This document shows, piece by piece, positions 46,560 to 55,461 of a stretch of 64,000 nt of DNA; position 1 is the stretch's first letter, and each line of letters opens with the position of its first letter. The DNA lies in the NCBI GenBank assembly GCA_048270225.1, contig JBLWTG010000003.1, forward strand, positions 1 through 64,000. The letters run 5' to 3'. The notes under the pieces are model-generated. The model saw only the letters and a program-made list of their open reading frames with translations, did no database searches and was not told where the DNA came from. The DNA is from Allopusillimonas sp048270225 (GTDB taxonomy: Bacteria; Pseudomonadota; Gammaproteobacteria; Burkholderiales; Burkholderiaceae_B). The translations under genes were made by a program, and so were the position numbers.

Positions 46560-48302
46560 TCAAATTGTTTCTGGTTCTAATTCCAGGCCCTCGCGCGACA
46601 GGTAATCCATGGTCGGCATGAGCGACAGCAGGTGCTGGGTGTAGGCGTGGCGCGGCTGGGAAAACAAGGTCTCCGTATCGGCCACTTCGAGCAGCTCTCC
46701 GTGCCGCATGACGCCCACGCGGTCGCACATCTGGCGGATGACGGGCAGATCGTGGCTGATGAACAACATAGTGAGCCCCAGCGTTTCCTGCAGGTCTTTG
46801 AGCAGGTTGAGAATCTGCGCCTGGATGGAAACGTCCAGCGCCGAGGTCGGCTCGTCGCAGATCAGGAAACGGGGGCGGGTGGCCAGAGCCCGGGCGATGC
46901 AGATGCGCTGGCGTTGTCCGCCCGAAAACTCGTGGGGAAAACGCAACAATGTGCGGTCGCCCAGGCCGACATAATCCAGCAACCCGGACACAATCGTGCG
47001 AACCTCGGCTTCTGTGCGGGCCAGTTTGTGGAAACGGATGGGCTCGGCCACGATATCCAGAATGCGCATGCGTGGATTGAGCGAGGAGAAGGGATCCTGG
47101 AAGATCATCTGGATCTGCCGGCGGAAGTTGTTCAGGGTTTTGCGGTCCCCGACCTGGGCGATATTCACGCCATCAAAATCGACACGGCCCTGGCTGGGGC
47201 TGTAGAGCCCGGCGATCAGCCTTGCAATTGTGGACTTGCCCGAACCCGACTCACCTACCAGGCCGAAGACTTCGCCGGCGTGCAATGAAAAGCTGACGTC
47301 CTTGACGGCATCCAGGGCGATCCGCTTGCTGGGAAAGATGGAGTTGCGCAGCACGAAGCGCATGCCCAGTTCCTTGACCTGGACCAGCGGCTGATCTGAC
47401 TGGACGCCGAAATCGCGCCGCTCGCGCAACCAGCCCGTTGCGGCATCGAGACTATCGTGATGAGCGGGGGCCTGGACGTCCTCGATATAAGTCACCATGG
47501 GAAAGCGCCGCAGCTTGATGTCCGACCGGGGCACTGCCGAAATCAGGCTTTTGGTGTAGCGATGTTCGGGCATGCCCAGTATGCGCCGGGTTGGGCCTTC
47601 TTCCACCAGCTTGCCGCGATAGAGCACGGCCACGCGGTCTGTAACCTCCGCAATGACGCCCATATCGTGGGTGATGAGTATCATCCCCACCTGTTTTTCT
47701 CTGCACAGGGTGCGCAGCAGCTCGAGTATCTGCGCCTGTATGGAGACGTCCAGCGCTGTGGTGGGTTCATCCGCGATAATGACTTCGGGTTCGCAGCACA
47801 GGGCCAGCGCAATCACGACGCGTTGACGCATGCCGCCTGAAAACTGATGGGGATATTGCTTCAGACGCAGTTGCGGATGTTCTATTCCCACGTTGTCGAG
47901 CAGCTCAATTGCACGGACGTGCGCCTGCTGCGAGTTCAGGCCCAGGTGCACCTGCATGGTTTCGACCAGTTGCTGCTCAATAGTCTGCAGCGGGTCGAGC
48001 GAGGTGAGCGGGTCCTGAAAGATCATGCCGATGCGGCGGCCGCGCACTTTGCGAAAGGCTTGCGGCGGCAACTGGTCGATGCGTTCGCCGTCAAGCAGAA
48101 CCTGACCGGCAGTCATTTTGCCGGGCGGCTCGAGCAGGCCGATCACTGCGTTGCCTATGGTCGACTTGCCGGCCCCCGACTCGCCGACAACGCCCAGTAT
48201 TTCTCCTTTCTCGAGCGACAGGCTGACGTTCTGTATGGCCACCACGTTGCCGTGGCGGCTGGAAAACTCGATGTGCAGGTCGTGTATGTCTAGCAGGGCC
48301 AT
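46560..48302 (-). CDS. Peptide ABC transporter, dual ATP-binding protein
   Basis: A 580-residue fusion of two DppD/DppF-type ATPases. Each half has Walker A (GESGAGKST and GESGSGKST), a signature (FSGGMRQRV and FSGGQRQRI) and Walker B (ADEPTTALD and CDEPTSALD). The arrangement is like GsiA/YejF. The start is MALLDIHDL, 10 bp after the permease gene. The longer frame would overlap the permease. It is the last gene of the ABC operon and probably powers uptake of oligopeptides or related solutes. Confidence 0.9.
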   Translation of the reverse strand: MALLDIHDLHIEFSSRHGNVVAIQNVSLSLEKGEILGVVGESGAGKSTIGNAVIGLLEPPGKMTAGQVLLDGERIDQLPPQAFRKVRGRRIGMIFQDPLTSLDPLQTIEQQLVETMQVHLGLNSQQAHVRAIELLDNVGIEHPQLRLKQYPHQFSGGMRQRVVIALALCCEPEVIIADEPTTALDVSIQAQILELLRTLCREKQVGMILITHDMGVIAEVTDRVAVLYRGKLVEEGPTRRILGMPEHRYTKSLISAVPRSDIKLRRFPMVTYIEDVQAPAHHDSLDAATGWLRERRDFGVQSDQPLVQVKELGMRFVLRNSIFPSKRIALDAVKDVSFSLHAGEVFGLVGESGSGKSTIARLIAGLYSPSQGRVDFDGVNIAQVGDRKTLNNFRRQIQMIFQDPFSSLNPRMRILDIVAEPIRFHKLARTEAEVRTIVSGLLDYVGLGDRTLLRFPHEFSGGQRQRICIARALATRPRFLICDEPTSALDVSIQAQILNLLKDLQETLGLTMLFISHDLPVIRQMCDRVGVMRHGELLEVADTETLFSQPRHAYTQHLLSLMPTMDYLSREGLELEPETI

Positions 48303-48312
48303 ATCGGGACCT

Positions 48313-49230
48313 TCAGCGTAGCTTGGGGTTGAGCGCATCGCGCAGCCAGTCGCCCAGCAGATTGACGGACAGCGCCAGGAGCACCAGGGCAACGCCGGGA
48401 AAAATGGATATCCACCATTCGCCAGAAAACAGATAGCTGTTGCCGATGCGTATCAGCGTGCCCAGCGACGGTGTGGTGGGCGGGATCCCCACGCCCAGGA
48501 AAGAGAGCGTGGCTTCGGTGATGATGGCGATGGCCAGATGGATGGTCGCTATGACCAGGACCGGTCCCATTACATTGGGCAGGATATGGCGGCGCAGAAT
48601 AGTAAAAGGGCGCATGCCGATCAGGCGTGCGGCCTGCACATACTCTTTGTTGCGCTCGACCATGGTGGCGCCGCGCACGGTGCGCGCGTACTGTACCCAA
48701 CCCGATATGCCGATGGCGAAGATCAGTACGTACAGCGCCAGGCTGTCATGCATGTCGCGTGGCAGCAGGCCGCGCGCAATGCCGTCGATGAGCAGCGCGA
48801 TCAGAATGGCGGGAAAGGAGAGCTGCACATCGGCCACACGCATGATGATGCTGTCGACGCGTCCGCCGACATAGCCGCTGATCAGCCCGAGCGAGACGCC
48901 GATCACCAGCGAAAACAGTACAGAGGCGAAGCCGACCAGCAGGGATATGCGCGAACCATACAGAATGGCGGAAAGCAGATCGCGGCCCTGATCGTCGGTT
49001 CCCAGCAGGAAGCGCGCATCGCCATCCGGGCTCCAGATGGGCGGGGTATTGGCGTCCAGCAGGTTCAGCGATGCCAGGTCAAAGGGGTTGTGCGGTGCAA
49101 TCAGCGGGGCGAACACCGCACCGATAAATATTGCCAGCGCGACCACGGCCGAAATGATCGCAGTGGGCGAACGGCTGAAGCTGTAGAAAATATCGCTGTT
49201 GTAGGCGCGTGATAATGCGTTCTGGGCCAT
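48313..49230 (-). CDS. Peptide ABC transporter permease, DppC type
   Basis: A 305-residue inner-membrane permease with an N-terminal membrane segment, an extended periplasmic loop (LNLLDANTPPIWSPDGDARF and LLGTDDQGRDLLSAILYGSR) and about five further helices. The EAA-type loop is QAARLIGMRPFTILRRHILPN. This is the OppC/DppC layout. It is 21 bp after the DppB partner and 10 bp before the ATPase. Confidence 0.92.
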   Translation of the reverse strand: MAQNALSRAYNSDIFYSFSRSPTAIISAVVALAIFIGAVFAPLIAPHNPFDLASLNLLDANTPPIWSPDGDARFLLGTDDQGRDLLSAILYGSRISLLVGFASVLFSLVIGVSLGLISGYVGGRVDSIIMRVADVQLSFPAILIALLIDGIARGLLPRDMHDSLALYVLIFAIGISGWVQYARTVRGATMVERNKEYVQAARLIGMRPFTILRRHILPNVMGPVLVIATIHLAIAIITEATLSFLGVGIPPTTPSLGTLIRIGNSYLFSGEWWISIFPGVALVLLALSVNLLGDWLRDALNPKLR

Positions 49231-49251
49231 GTAGGTGTGCCGGTTCCGATG

Positions 49252-50223
49252 CTAGTTCTTGTGTAGGCGCAAGCGCGGGTCGACGGCGAAATACAGCAGG
49301 TCGACCACGAGATTGATGATGACGAAGAAAAACGCGATCAGCAGCAGATAGGCCGCCATCACAGGGATGTCTACCGAGCCGATGGACTGGATAAAGAGCA
49401 GTCCCATGCCCGGCCACTGAAACACGGTTTCGGTAATGATGGAAAAGGCGATGATGGCTCCGAGCTGCAGCCCGGTGATCGTGATGACCGGAACCAGCGT
49501 ATTCTTGAGCGCGTGACGGAAATGAATCAGTCTGTCAGGCAGGCCGCGTGCCCGGGCGAACTTGATGAAGTCAGCCTGCAGCACCTCGAGCATTTCGGCG
49601 CGCACCAGGCGCATGATCAGCGTCATCTGGAACAGCGCCAGGGTAAAGGCCGGCATGATCAGCGATTCCCAGCCGCTTCTGGTCAGAAAGCCCGTCGTCC
49701 ACCAGCCCAGATCGACCACGTCTCCACGGCCGAAGCTGGGCAGCCAGCGCAGCATGACGCCGAAAACCAGAATCATCAGTATGCCGATGAGAAAGGTCGG
49801 CAGCGATATGCCGACCAGCGACAGCGTCATGAAGGCGCGCGAGAGCATGCCATTGCGTCGCAGCGCAGTGTAGATGCCCATCGGTATGCCCAGGAACAGC
49901 GCAATGAACGCGGATACCAGCGAGAGCTCCAGCGTGGCCGGCAGCCTGCTCCTGATGAGCTCGCTGACCGGCCGGCGCTGGCGGTAGGACACGCCGAAAT
50001 CGCCCTGGGCGGCATTGGCCATGAAGCGGCCATACTGCACCAGGAAGGGATCGTTCAGGCCGAGGTTTCTGCGCAGCTCGGCCCGCTGCTCCAGCGTGGT
50101 GTCCTGCCCGACCATGTTGTTGATCGGGTCTCCCACGTAACGGAACATGCCGAAGGCGATCAGCCCCACTGCCAGCATGACGAAAATCGACTGGACCAGG
50201 CGCCGCGCGATGAAACCAATCAT
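49252..50223 (-). CDS. Peptide ABC transporter permease, DppB type
   Basis: A 323-residue permease with six helices and the OppB/DppB features LVQSIFVMLAVGLIAFGMF, a periplasmic loop with GLNDPFLVQYGRFMANAAQG, and the EAA loop ARARGLPDRLIHFRHALKN. Its stop lies 21 bp before the DppC gene, and its start is 4 bp after the stop of the binding-protein gene. Confidence 0.92.
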   Translation of the reverse strand: MIGFIARRLVQSIFVMLAVGLIAFGMFRYVGDPINNMVGQDTTLEQRAELRRNLGLNDPFLVQYGRFMANAAQGDFGVSYRQRRPVSELIRSRLPATLELSLVSAFIALFLGIPMGIYTALRRNGMLSRAFMTLSLVGISLPTFLIGILMILVFGVMLRWLPSFGRGDVVDLGWWTTGFLTRSGWESLIMPAFTLALFQMTLIMRLVRAEMLEVLQADFIKFARARGLPDRLIHFRHALKNTLVPVITITGLQLGAIIAFSIITETVFQWPGMGLLFIQSIGSVDIPVMAAYLLLIAFFFVIINLVVDLLYFAVDPRLRLHKN

Positions 50224-50227
50224 GGCG

Positions 50228-51832
50228 TCAAGGCATTACGACATTGCGGATGTCCAGGACGTCGTCCGCCCGCTGCGCCACCTTGATGCCCTTGCGCACA
50301 CCCCACGACATGGGCTGCTGATGCAGCGGCAGATAGCCATAGTCGTTGCGCAGAATCGTGAAGGCTTCCTTGATCATCTTGTTGCGCAGGGCCTGGTCTG
50401 TCTCGACTTCGATCTTGCTGGTGAGTGCGTCGATTTCCTTGTTGCAGTAGCCGCCCAGGTTGAACTGGCCCGATCCGGTCTTGTCGTCGCGGCAGCCCAC
50501 CAGGTTTTTGAGCGAGTTGGCGGCGTCGCCCGAGCTGGGTGTCCAGCCCAGCATGTACATGCTGGTATTGTTGCCGGCTTGCAGCAGGATCTTGGCGAAA
50601 TACTTGGACTTGGTTTGCGCCAGCAGGTCGATCTTGATACCGATGCGCGCCAGCATGCTGGAGACGGCCTGGCAGACTTTTTCATCGTTGACGTAACGAT
50701 CGTTGGGGCAGTCCAGCTGTACGCTGAAGCCATCCGGATAGCCTGCGTCGGCCAGCAGTTTCTTGGCTTTTTCGACATCGGTGTCATATGGTTTGCCGAA
50801 GGACTCGTCGTAGCCGTTGATCTTGTCGGCGATCAGCGTGCCCAGCGGCTTGGCGGCGCCACGCATGATTTTCTTGTTGATGACGCGGGTGTCTACCGTC
50901 AGGTCAATGGCTTCGCGCACGCGCTTGTCCTTGAACGGATTCTTGCCCTTGATGTTGGAGAACAGCAGCTCGTCGCGGTGCTGGTCCATGCCGATGAAGA
51001 CGGCACGCGCCTCGGGCTCGTTCAGCACCTGGACGTCGGGTTCGCTTTCAAGGCGCGGCCAGTCCTGTACCGGCACGGGCATGACCAGATCCATTTCACC
51101 CGAGATCAGTGCGGCCACGCGCGTGGATTCCTGGGTGATAGGCTGGAAGATGACGTCTGTGACATTGGTGGGAATATCCTTGCCCCAGTAGCCGTCATAG
51201 CGCTTGAGCGTGGTCTTGACGTCGGGCTGTCTGTCCACGATGGAGAACGGGCCGGTACCGTTTTCGTGAGAGGCGGCGTAGTTGTTGGCGCCACCTTTCA
51301 CATTCGACGCCTCCGTAGTGTTGTGCTTTTCCGCCCAGCTCTTGCTCATGATGTACAGAAAGGTCCAGTCGCGCGGCAAGATGGGGTTGGGTTCCGGCGT
51401 GGTCACTTCGATCGTGTGATCGTCGATCTTCTTGATGTCGCTGGCCTTGGCGCCGTAGCCTTTCATGTCCGACCCCTGGGTCAGGCTGCGTTTCCACGAA
51501 AAAATCACGTCATCAGCAGTGAACGGGGTACCATCGTGGAAGGTTACGCCCTTGCGCAAATGGAATACCCACTTGGTGGGCTCGGGATTTTCCCAGCTGG
51601 TGGCCAGTTGGGGCACCAGCTTGAGGTCTTTGTCGTAGGCAGCCAGGGTTTCATAAAACCAGCCTTGCAGGCCCAGCGTAAAGGTTTCATTGAGGGACAT
51701 GGGATCGAGCGACATCATGTCACCCTGATAGGCCCAGCGAAAAGTCTTGGCCTGTGCTGCCTGGCCAAGCCCGAGTGCCAGCGCCAGCGTTGCCGCTACT
51801 GCGGTCTGCGTGATGATCTGCTTCAGTTTCAT
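50228..51832 (-). CDS. ABC transporter substrate-binding protein (family 5)
   Basis: A 534-residue periplasmic binding protein of the DppA/OppA family. The signal peptide is about 27 residues (MKLKQIITQ start, cleavage near AAQA). It has the hallmark KTFRWAYQGDMMSLDPMSLNE and the WVFHLRKGVTFHDGTPFTADDV segment. The start MKL is used; the longer frame adds 20 residues. It is the first gene of a B-C-ATPase operon and 84 bp after argE. Peptides, nickel and other solutes are bound by family members. Confidence 0.9.
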   Translation of the reverse strand: MKLKQIITQTAVAATLALALGLGQAAQAKTFRWAYQGDMMSLDPMSLNETFTLGLQGWFYETLAAYDKDLKLVPQLATSWENPEPTKWVFHLRKGVTFHDGTPFTADDVIFSWKRSLTQGSDMKGYGAKASDIKKIDDHTIEVTTPEPNPILPRDWTFLYIMSKSWAEKHNTTEASNVKGGANNYAASHENGTGPFSIVDRQPDVKTTLKRYDGYWGKDIPTNVTDVIFQPITQESTRVAALISGEMDLVMPVPVQDWPRLESEPDVQVLNEPEARAVFIGMDQHRDELLFSNIKGKNPFKDKRVREAIDLTVDTRVINKKIMRGAAKPLGTLIADKINGYDESFGKPYDTDVEKAKKLLADAGYPDGFSVQLDCPNDRYVNDEKVCQAVSSMLARIGIKIDLLAQTKSKYFAKILLQAGNNTSMYMLGWTPSSGDAANSLKNLVGCRDDKTGSGQFNLGGYCNKEIDALTSKIEVETDQALRNKMIKEAFTILRNDYGYLPLHQQPMSWGVRKGIKVAQRADDVLDIRNVVMP

Positions 51833-51916
51833 GGTACATCTCCTGCCTGTCAGGGTTCTTGGTCGGGTACTTCGGCAAGGGCTGCGCGGCAAGGGCCGGG
51901 CAGCTGCCTGCCGCGC

Positions 51917-53065
51917 TCAGGTTGCCAATTGCTCGGCCAACTGCTCCAGGAAGCGCTCGCAGGCGCTGACCTGGTCAATATCGATGTATTCGTTGGGCTG
52001 GTGCGCCTGGTCTATGGAGCCCGGTCCGCACAGCACGACGTCGAAGCCGCGCTCCTGAAACTGGCCCGCTTCGGCGGCATAGGGCACGACATCTCCGTGA
52101 TCGTGGCCGCACAGCCCGAACACCAGCTGTTGCGCGGCACCGCCCTGATTGCGCAGCGGGGGCGCATCGGCGAGGATTTCAGTCTTGATCGATGCCTGCG
52201 GCGCGATGGCGCGCATGGCGGGAAGCAGGCTGTCGGCATAGGCCTGCATCCGGTTCAGGTATTGCCGCCAGTCGTCGCCGGGCAGCGCGCGGATATCCCA
52301 GGTAAAGGAGCATTCGCGCGAGATGATGTTCAGTGCGGTGCCGCCATGCACGACGCCTACGTGCAGCGTGGTATAGGGCGGCACAAACGGGCAGTCGGCG
52401 GCGGCGCGCGCCTTGTTTTCGGCCATCATGTCGTCGATGAAGGTAATCAGGCGGGCCGCCGTCGTGACCGCGCTGACGCCGCGCTGCACCTGGCTCGAAT
52501 GGGCTTCGTGGCCGGTGATGGTGGTGCGCAGCGCGGCAATGCCTTTGTGGGCGACAATGGGCCGCATGCTTGTGGGCTCACCCACGATGACGGCGCTGGG
52601 GCGTGCAATGTCGGTTGTCAGCCGGTCTATCATCGAGGGCGCGCCAAAGCAGCCTATTTCTTCGTCATAGCTGAGCGCAAAGTGTATGGGCCGCTTCAGG
52701 CCGCGGCGCAGCAGGTCCGGCACCATGGCCAGTCCTGCGGCGGAAAACGCTTTCATGTCGCAGGTGCCGCGTCCGTACAGGCGGCCGTCTTTCTGCGCAA
52801 TGGTAAAGGGATCGGTATCCCAGGGCTGGCCGTCGACGGGCACGACATCGGTGTGCCCGGACAGCACGACGCCCCCCTCTACATTGGGCCCCACGGTGGC
52901 GAACAGATTGGCCTTGGTGCCTTCGGGATTGGCGACGAGATGGCTTTGCACGCCATGCCCGGCCAGATAGTCCTGCACAAACTGTATGAGATCCAGATTG
53001 GAGTTGCGTGAAACCGTGTCGAACCCGACCAGTTTGGTGATCATTTCGAGGGTTTGCTGCTTCAC
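51917..53065 (-). CDS. argE: Acetylornithine deacetylase (ArgE-type, M20 family)
   Basis: A 382-residue M20 metallohydrolase. Metal-binding positions are SGHTDVVPVDG (His-Asp), YGRGTCDMK and the catalytic Glu in SYDEEIGCF, followed by the dimerisation domain. I use a GTG start with AGGAG ten bases upstream, and the longer frame lacks a ribosome site. It hydrolyses N-acetylornithine in arginine biosynthesis or, in a peptide-transport context, may remove acyl groups from another N-acylated amino acid. It precedes the peptide ABC operon on the same strand. Confidence 0.82.
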   Translation of the reverse strand: MKQQTLEMITKLVGFDTVSRNSNLDLIQFVQDYLAGHGVQSHLVANPEGTKANLFATVGPNVEGGVVLSGHTDVVPVDGQPWDTDPFTIAQKDGRLYGRGTCDMKAFSAAGLAMVPDLLRRGLKRPIHFALSYDEEIGCFGAPSMIDRLTTDIARPSAVIVGEPTSMRPIVAHKGIAALRTTITGHEAHSSQVQRGVSAVTTAARLITFIDDMMAENKARAAADCPFVPPYTTLHVGVVHGGTALNIISRECSFTWDIRALPGDDWRQYLNRMQAYADSLLPAMRAIAPQASIKTEILADAPPLRNQGGAAQQLVFGLCGHDHGDVVPYAAEAGQFQERGFDVVLCGPGSIDQAHQPNEYIDIDQVSACERFLEQLAEQLAT

Positions 53066-53350
53066 GACGGTATGTCTCCTGGGTAGCGGGGTAGGGCCTG
53101 GCCTGGATGGGGCCTGGCCAGGCACAGCCCATATGGGCCGTACTGGCGTGCTGCCTGCCTGGTGGGCGGACAGCAGGGTTGCCGGTCCAGCGATGGTTTA
53201 TGCTTTGCGCCGCAGCACGGCATCGATGCACAGGCAACCGGTACAGCGGGCAAGTGTAGTGAGCTTGCGCAGGCTTGAACAGGTGGGTTATCCCCGATGA
53301 AACTGCCTGGCCGCAGAGCAATCGCTGGTCCGCAACGTCGGGGACGCGTT

Positions 53351-53917
53351 ATGCTGCGCATCATGGACCCTCGCATGCCTGATTCCTTCAGATTGTTTTT
53401 CGCACTGTGGCCGTCGGAGTCGGACGCGGATCGCATGATGGCCTGGGCCCGGGATGCGCATCGCCTGTGCGGCGGCAGGATCCAGCGTCAGGACACCCTG
53501 CACCTGACGCTGGCCTTTCTGGGCGCAACGCCGGCAGAACAGGCCCGGGCGCTGGTGCAGGCCGCGCCGGCCTGGCCGGCCCGGGTGGCGCCGTTGGCCT
53601 TGCGTCGTTTCGGACGGTTCACTGGACCGCGCATAGTATGGGCGGGGCCGGGAGCGCACGACGAGGATCGCCTTGCCTGGCTGGATGCCTTGCACGAAAC
53701 GCTCTGGTCCCACCTGCACACCATGGGCTGGAAACGCGAGGCGGCCACGTTCCGACCGCACGTGTCCCTGCTGCGCCGCGCGGGGCCTGGAGATGTGACC
53801 ACACTCCGGCAGCCTCCGTTGATCTGGACGCCGCAGCGCTGCGTGCTGGTGGCCTCGCAGCCGCGTGACAGCGGATCGTATTACAAAGTCCTGGCCAGCA
53901 TGCCGCTCAAGGATTGA
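53351..53917 (+). CDS. thpR: RNA 2',3'-cyclic phosphodiesterase
   Basis: 2H-phosphodiesterase of about 188 residues that hydrolyses 2',3'-cyclic phosphate RNA ends. The two hallmark motifs are LHLTLAFLG (HxTL) and FRPHVSLLR (HxSL). I place the start at ATG 53351, preceded by GGGGA, which makes the product the expected length. The longest frame begins 54 bp earlier without a good ribosome site. It is divergent from argE and followed by the GFA gene. Confidence 0.87.
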   Translation: MLRIMDPRMPDSFRLFFALWPSESDADRMMAWARDAHRLCGGRIQRQDTLHLTLAFLGATPAEQARALVQAAPAWPARVAPLALRRFGRFTGPRIVWAGPGAHDEDRLAWLDALHETLWSHLHTMGWKREAATFRPHVSLLRRAGPGDVTTLRQPPLIWTPQRCVLVASQPRDSGSYYKVLASMPLKD

Positions 53918-53996
53918 CGCATGGGCCGGGCATTGCGCTTGCTGGCAGCAGGCAGGCGCGCAGCGCCGGTTCAATAGCAGTTCAAGGAGATGTCTC

Positions 53997-54488
53997 ATGC
54001 GACTCGAAGGATCCTGCCACTGTGCCGCGGTACAGTTTTCCCTGACCAGTACCAATCCCTATCCATATCAGCGTTGCTACTGTTCGATTTGCCGCAAGAC
54101 ACAAGGGGGTGGCGGCTATGCCATCAACCTTTCCGGCGATGCGGGTACGCTCAAGATCAAGGGCAAGGAACATATTTCTGTCTATCATGCGGTAATGCGC
54201 TCTGGCGACGGCCAGGCTCCGCAGATCAGTACGGCCGAGCGCCACTTCTGCAGCAAATGCGGCAGCGCGCTCTGGCTGTTCAGCCCCGAGTGGCCGGAAC
54301 TCGTCCATCCCTTCGCCAGCGCCATCGACAGCAATCTGCCGGTACCGCCGGAGCGCACCCATCTTTTTGCCAATGCCCGGTCTTCCTGGGTGGAGATCGA
54401 TGCGCGCGCGGGCGACAAGGTGTTCAAGGAGTATCCGGACGAGTCCATTGCGCAGTGGCATGAGCGGCTCGGGCTGGGCGACGAATAG
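53997..54488 (+). CDS. GFA-family (glutathione-dependent formaldehyde-activating-like) protein
   Basis: A 163-residue zinc-binding GFA-domain protein. Cys7 and Cys9 (GSCHCAAV), Cys27, Cys29 and Cys32 (RCYCSICRKTQGGGG) and later FCSKCG form the metal sites. The start is ATG after AAGGAG. The longer frame would extend it by 44 residues. The family includes S-hydroxymethylglutathione synthase but many members act on other substrates, so an enzyme role is not assigned here. Confidence 0.85.
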   Translation: MRLEGSCHCAAVQFSLTSTNPYPYQRCYCSICRKTQGGGGYAINLSGDAGTLKIKGKEHISVYHAVMRSGDGQAPQISTAERHFCSKCGSALWLFSPEWPELVHPFASAIDSNLPVPPERTHLFANARSSWVEIDARAGDKVFKEYPDESIAQWHERLGLGDE

Positions 54489-54574
54489 GCCTGAATGCAC
54501 AGTGCGCGTCCGGCAGACAGGGCGCGCGGCGCGATGCTAGACTGCATGCTACTTCCTGAAAAGAGGCAACGCCC

Positions 54575-54907
54575 ATGGCTGCTTTCCTGCCCGCGCTGAA
54601 AATCGCGCTGCCCTACATCACCCAGATCGTCACGGCTGCCGTACCCATGTTCACCTCCAGGACGCCGGGCGGCAAGGCCGAGGAGCTTGTGCCCAGGCAG
54701 ATACAGGAGCTGCAGACCGCGGTGACGCACAATGCCGAATCGGTAAAAGGCCTGGCGCTGCAGATGAAAGAAACCATGGAGGGTGTGGACAGCGCTGCCG
54801 CAAGGCTGCAGACCGAAATCAGGACCCTGCGCCGGATATGCTTCTGCAGCCTGCTGGTGGCGCTGGTCGCCTGTATCGCTGCGCTGGCCGCCTTGGCGGG
54901 GCGCTGA
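54575..54907 (+). CDS. Small membrane-anchored coiled-coil protein
   Basis: Not recognised. The 110 residues have a hydrophobic amphipathic N-terminus (LPALKIALPYITQIVTAAVP), a coiled-coil-like middle of about 40 residues rich in Gln/Glu/Ala (QIQELQTAVTHNAESVKGLALQMKETMEG), and a C-terminal membrane helix (ICFCSLLVALVACIAALAALAG). It ends at 54907, one base before the start of the EamA-type gene, so the two are almost certainly coupled. It could be a scaffold or accessory subunit, but no function is known. Confidence 0.72.
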   Translation: MAAFLPALKIALPYITQIVTAAVPMFTSRTPGGKAEELVPRQIQELQTAVTHNAESVKGLALQMKETMEGVDSAAARLQTEIRTLRRICFCSLLVALVACIAALAALAGR

Positions 54908-54908
54908 C

Positions 54909-55340
54909 ATGAACACCGGCTCAGGATGGGTTGTCTTTGCGCTGGGGTCCGCCTTTTTTGCGGCGCTGACGGCCCTGTTCGGCAAACTGGGCGTGGTCGG
55001 GCTGAACGCCAACATGGCGACGCTGATACGCACAGTGATTATTCTTGCCGTCATTGCCGGCATTGTTTCCCTGCGGGGTGAATGGCAGAGGCCGGTGTCC
55101 GTACCCGGTTCGAGCTGGCTGTATCTGACGCTCTCCGGCGTGGCGACCGGCCTGTCGTGGCTGTGCTATTACCGGGCGCTGCAATTGGGCCCCGTATCGA
55201 AAGTGGCGCCTGTCGACAAGCTCAGCGTCGCGCTGGCCATTGTCTTGGGCGTGGCGTTTCTGGGTGAAAGCCTGACCTGGCCTGTGGCCCTGGGCGGCCT
55301 GTTGATTCTGGCCGGCTCCGTGATCATCATCCTGTTCTAG
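54909..55340 (+). CDS. Half-size EamA-domain transporter
   Basis: A 143-residue membrane protein with about five hydrophobic segments and one EamA domain. Typical members have two. It starts MNTGSGWVVFALGSAFFAAL and contains WLCYYRALQLGPVSKVAPVDK and VLGVAFLGESLTWPVALGG, which are EamA/RhaT features. Half-size members (as in ArnE and YhbE) may act as homo- or heterodimers. It follows the coiled-coil protein after one base, so an accessory role of that protein is possible. Confidence 0.82.
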   Translation: MNTGSGWVVFALGSAFFAALTALFGKLGVVGLNANMATLIRTVIILAVIAGIVSLRGEWQRPVSVPGSSWLYLTLSGVATGLSWLCYYRALQLGPVSKVAPVDKLSVALAIVLGVAFLGESLTWPVALGGLLILAGSVIIILF

Positions 55341-55461
55341 CTGTTCGTCGCCGGCACTGTGCAGGCTGGACAGGACGTGAGGAGGGCTCGCAGGGCCCGC
55401 GCCGTGGAGGGGTAAAATACAGGCCCCGAAACAGAGCGAATTATTTCAAGGCTGTATTTGC

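Noticed and set aside
50147..53011. A 954-codon open frame on the plus strand opposite the binding-protein and argE genes
   Set aside because: It is antisense to two well-supported genes, has no recognisable domain and arises from high-GC codon bias. The same applies to long antisense frames at 2294-3730, 5061-6647 and 55660-57705.
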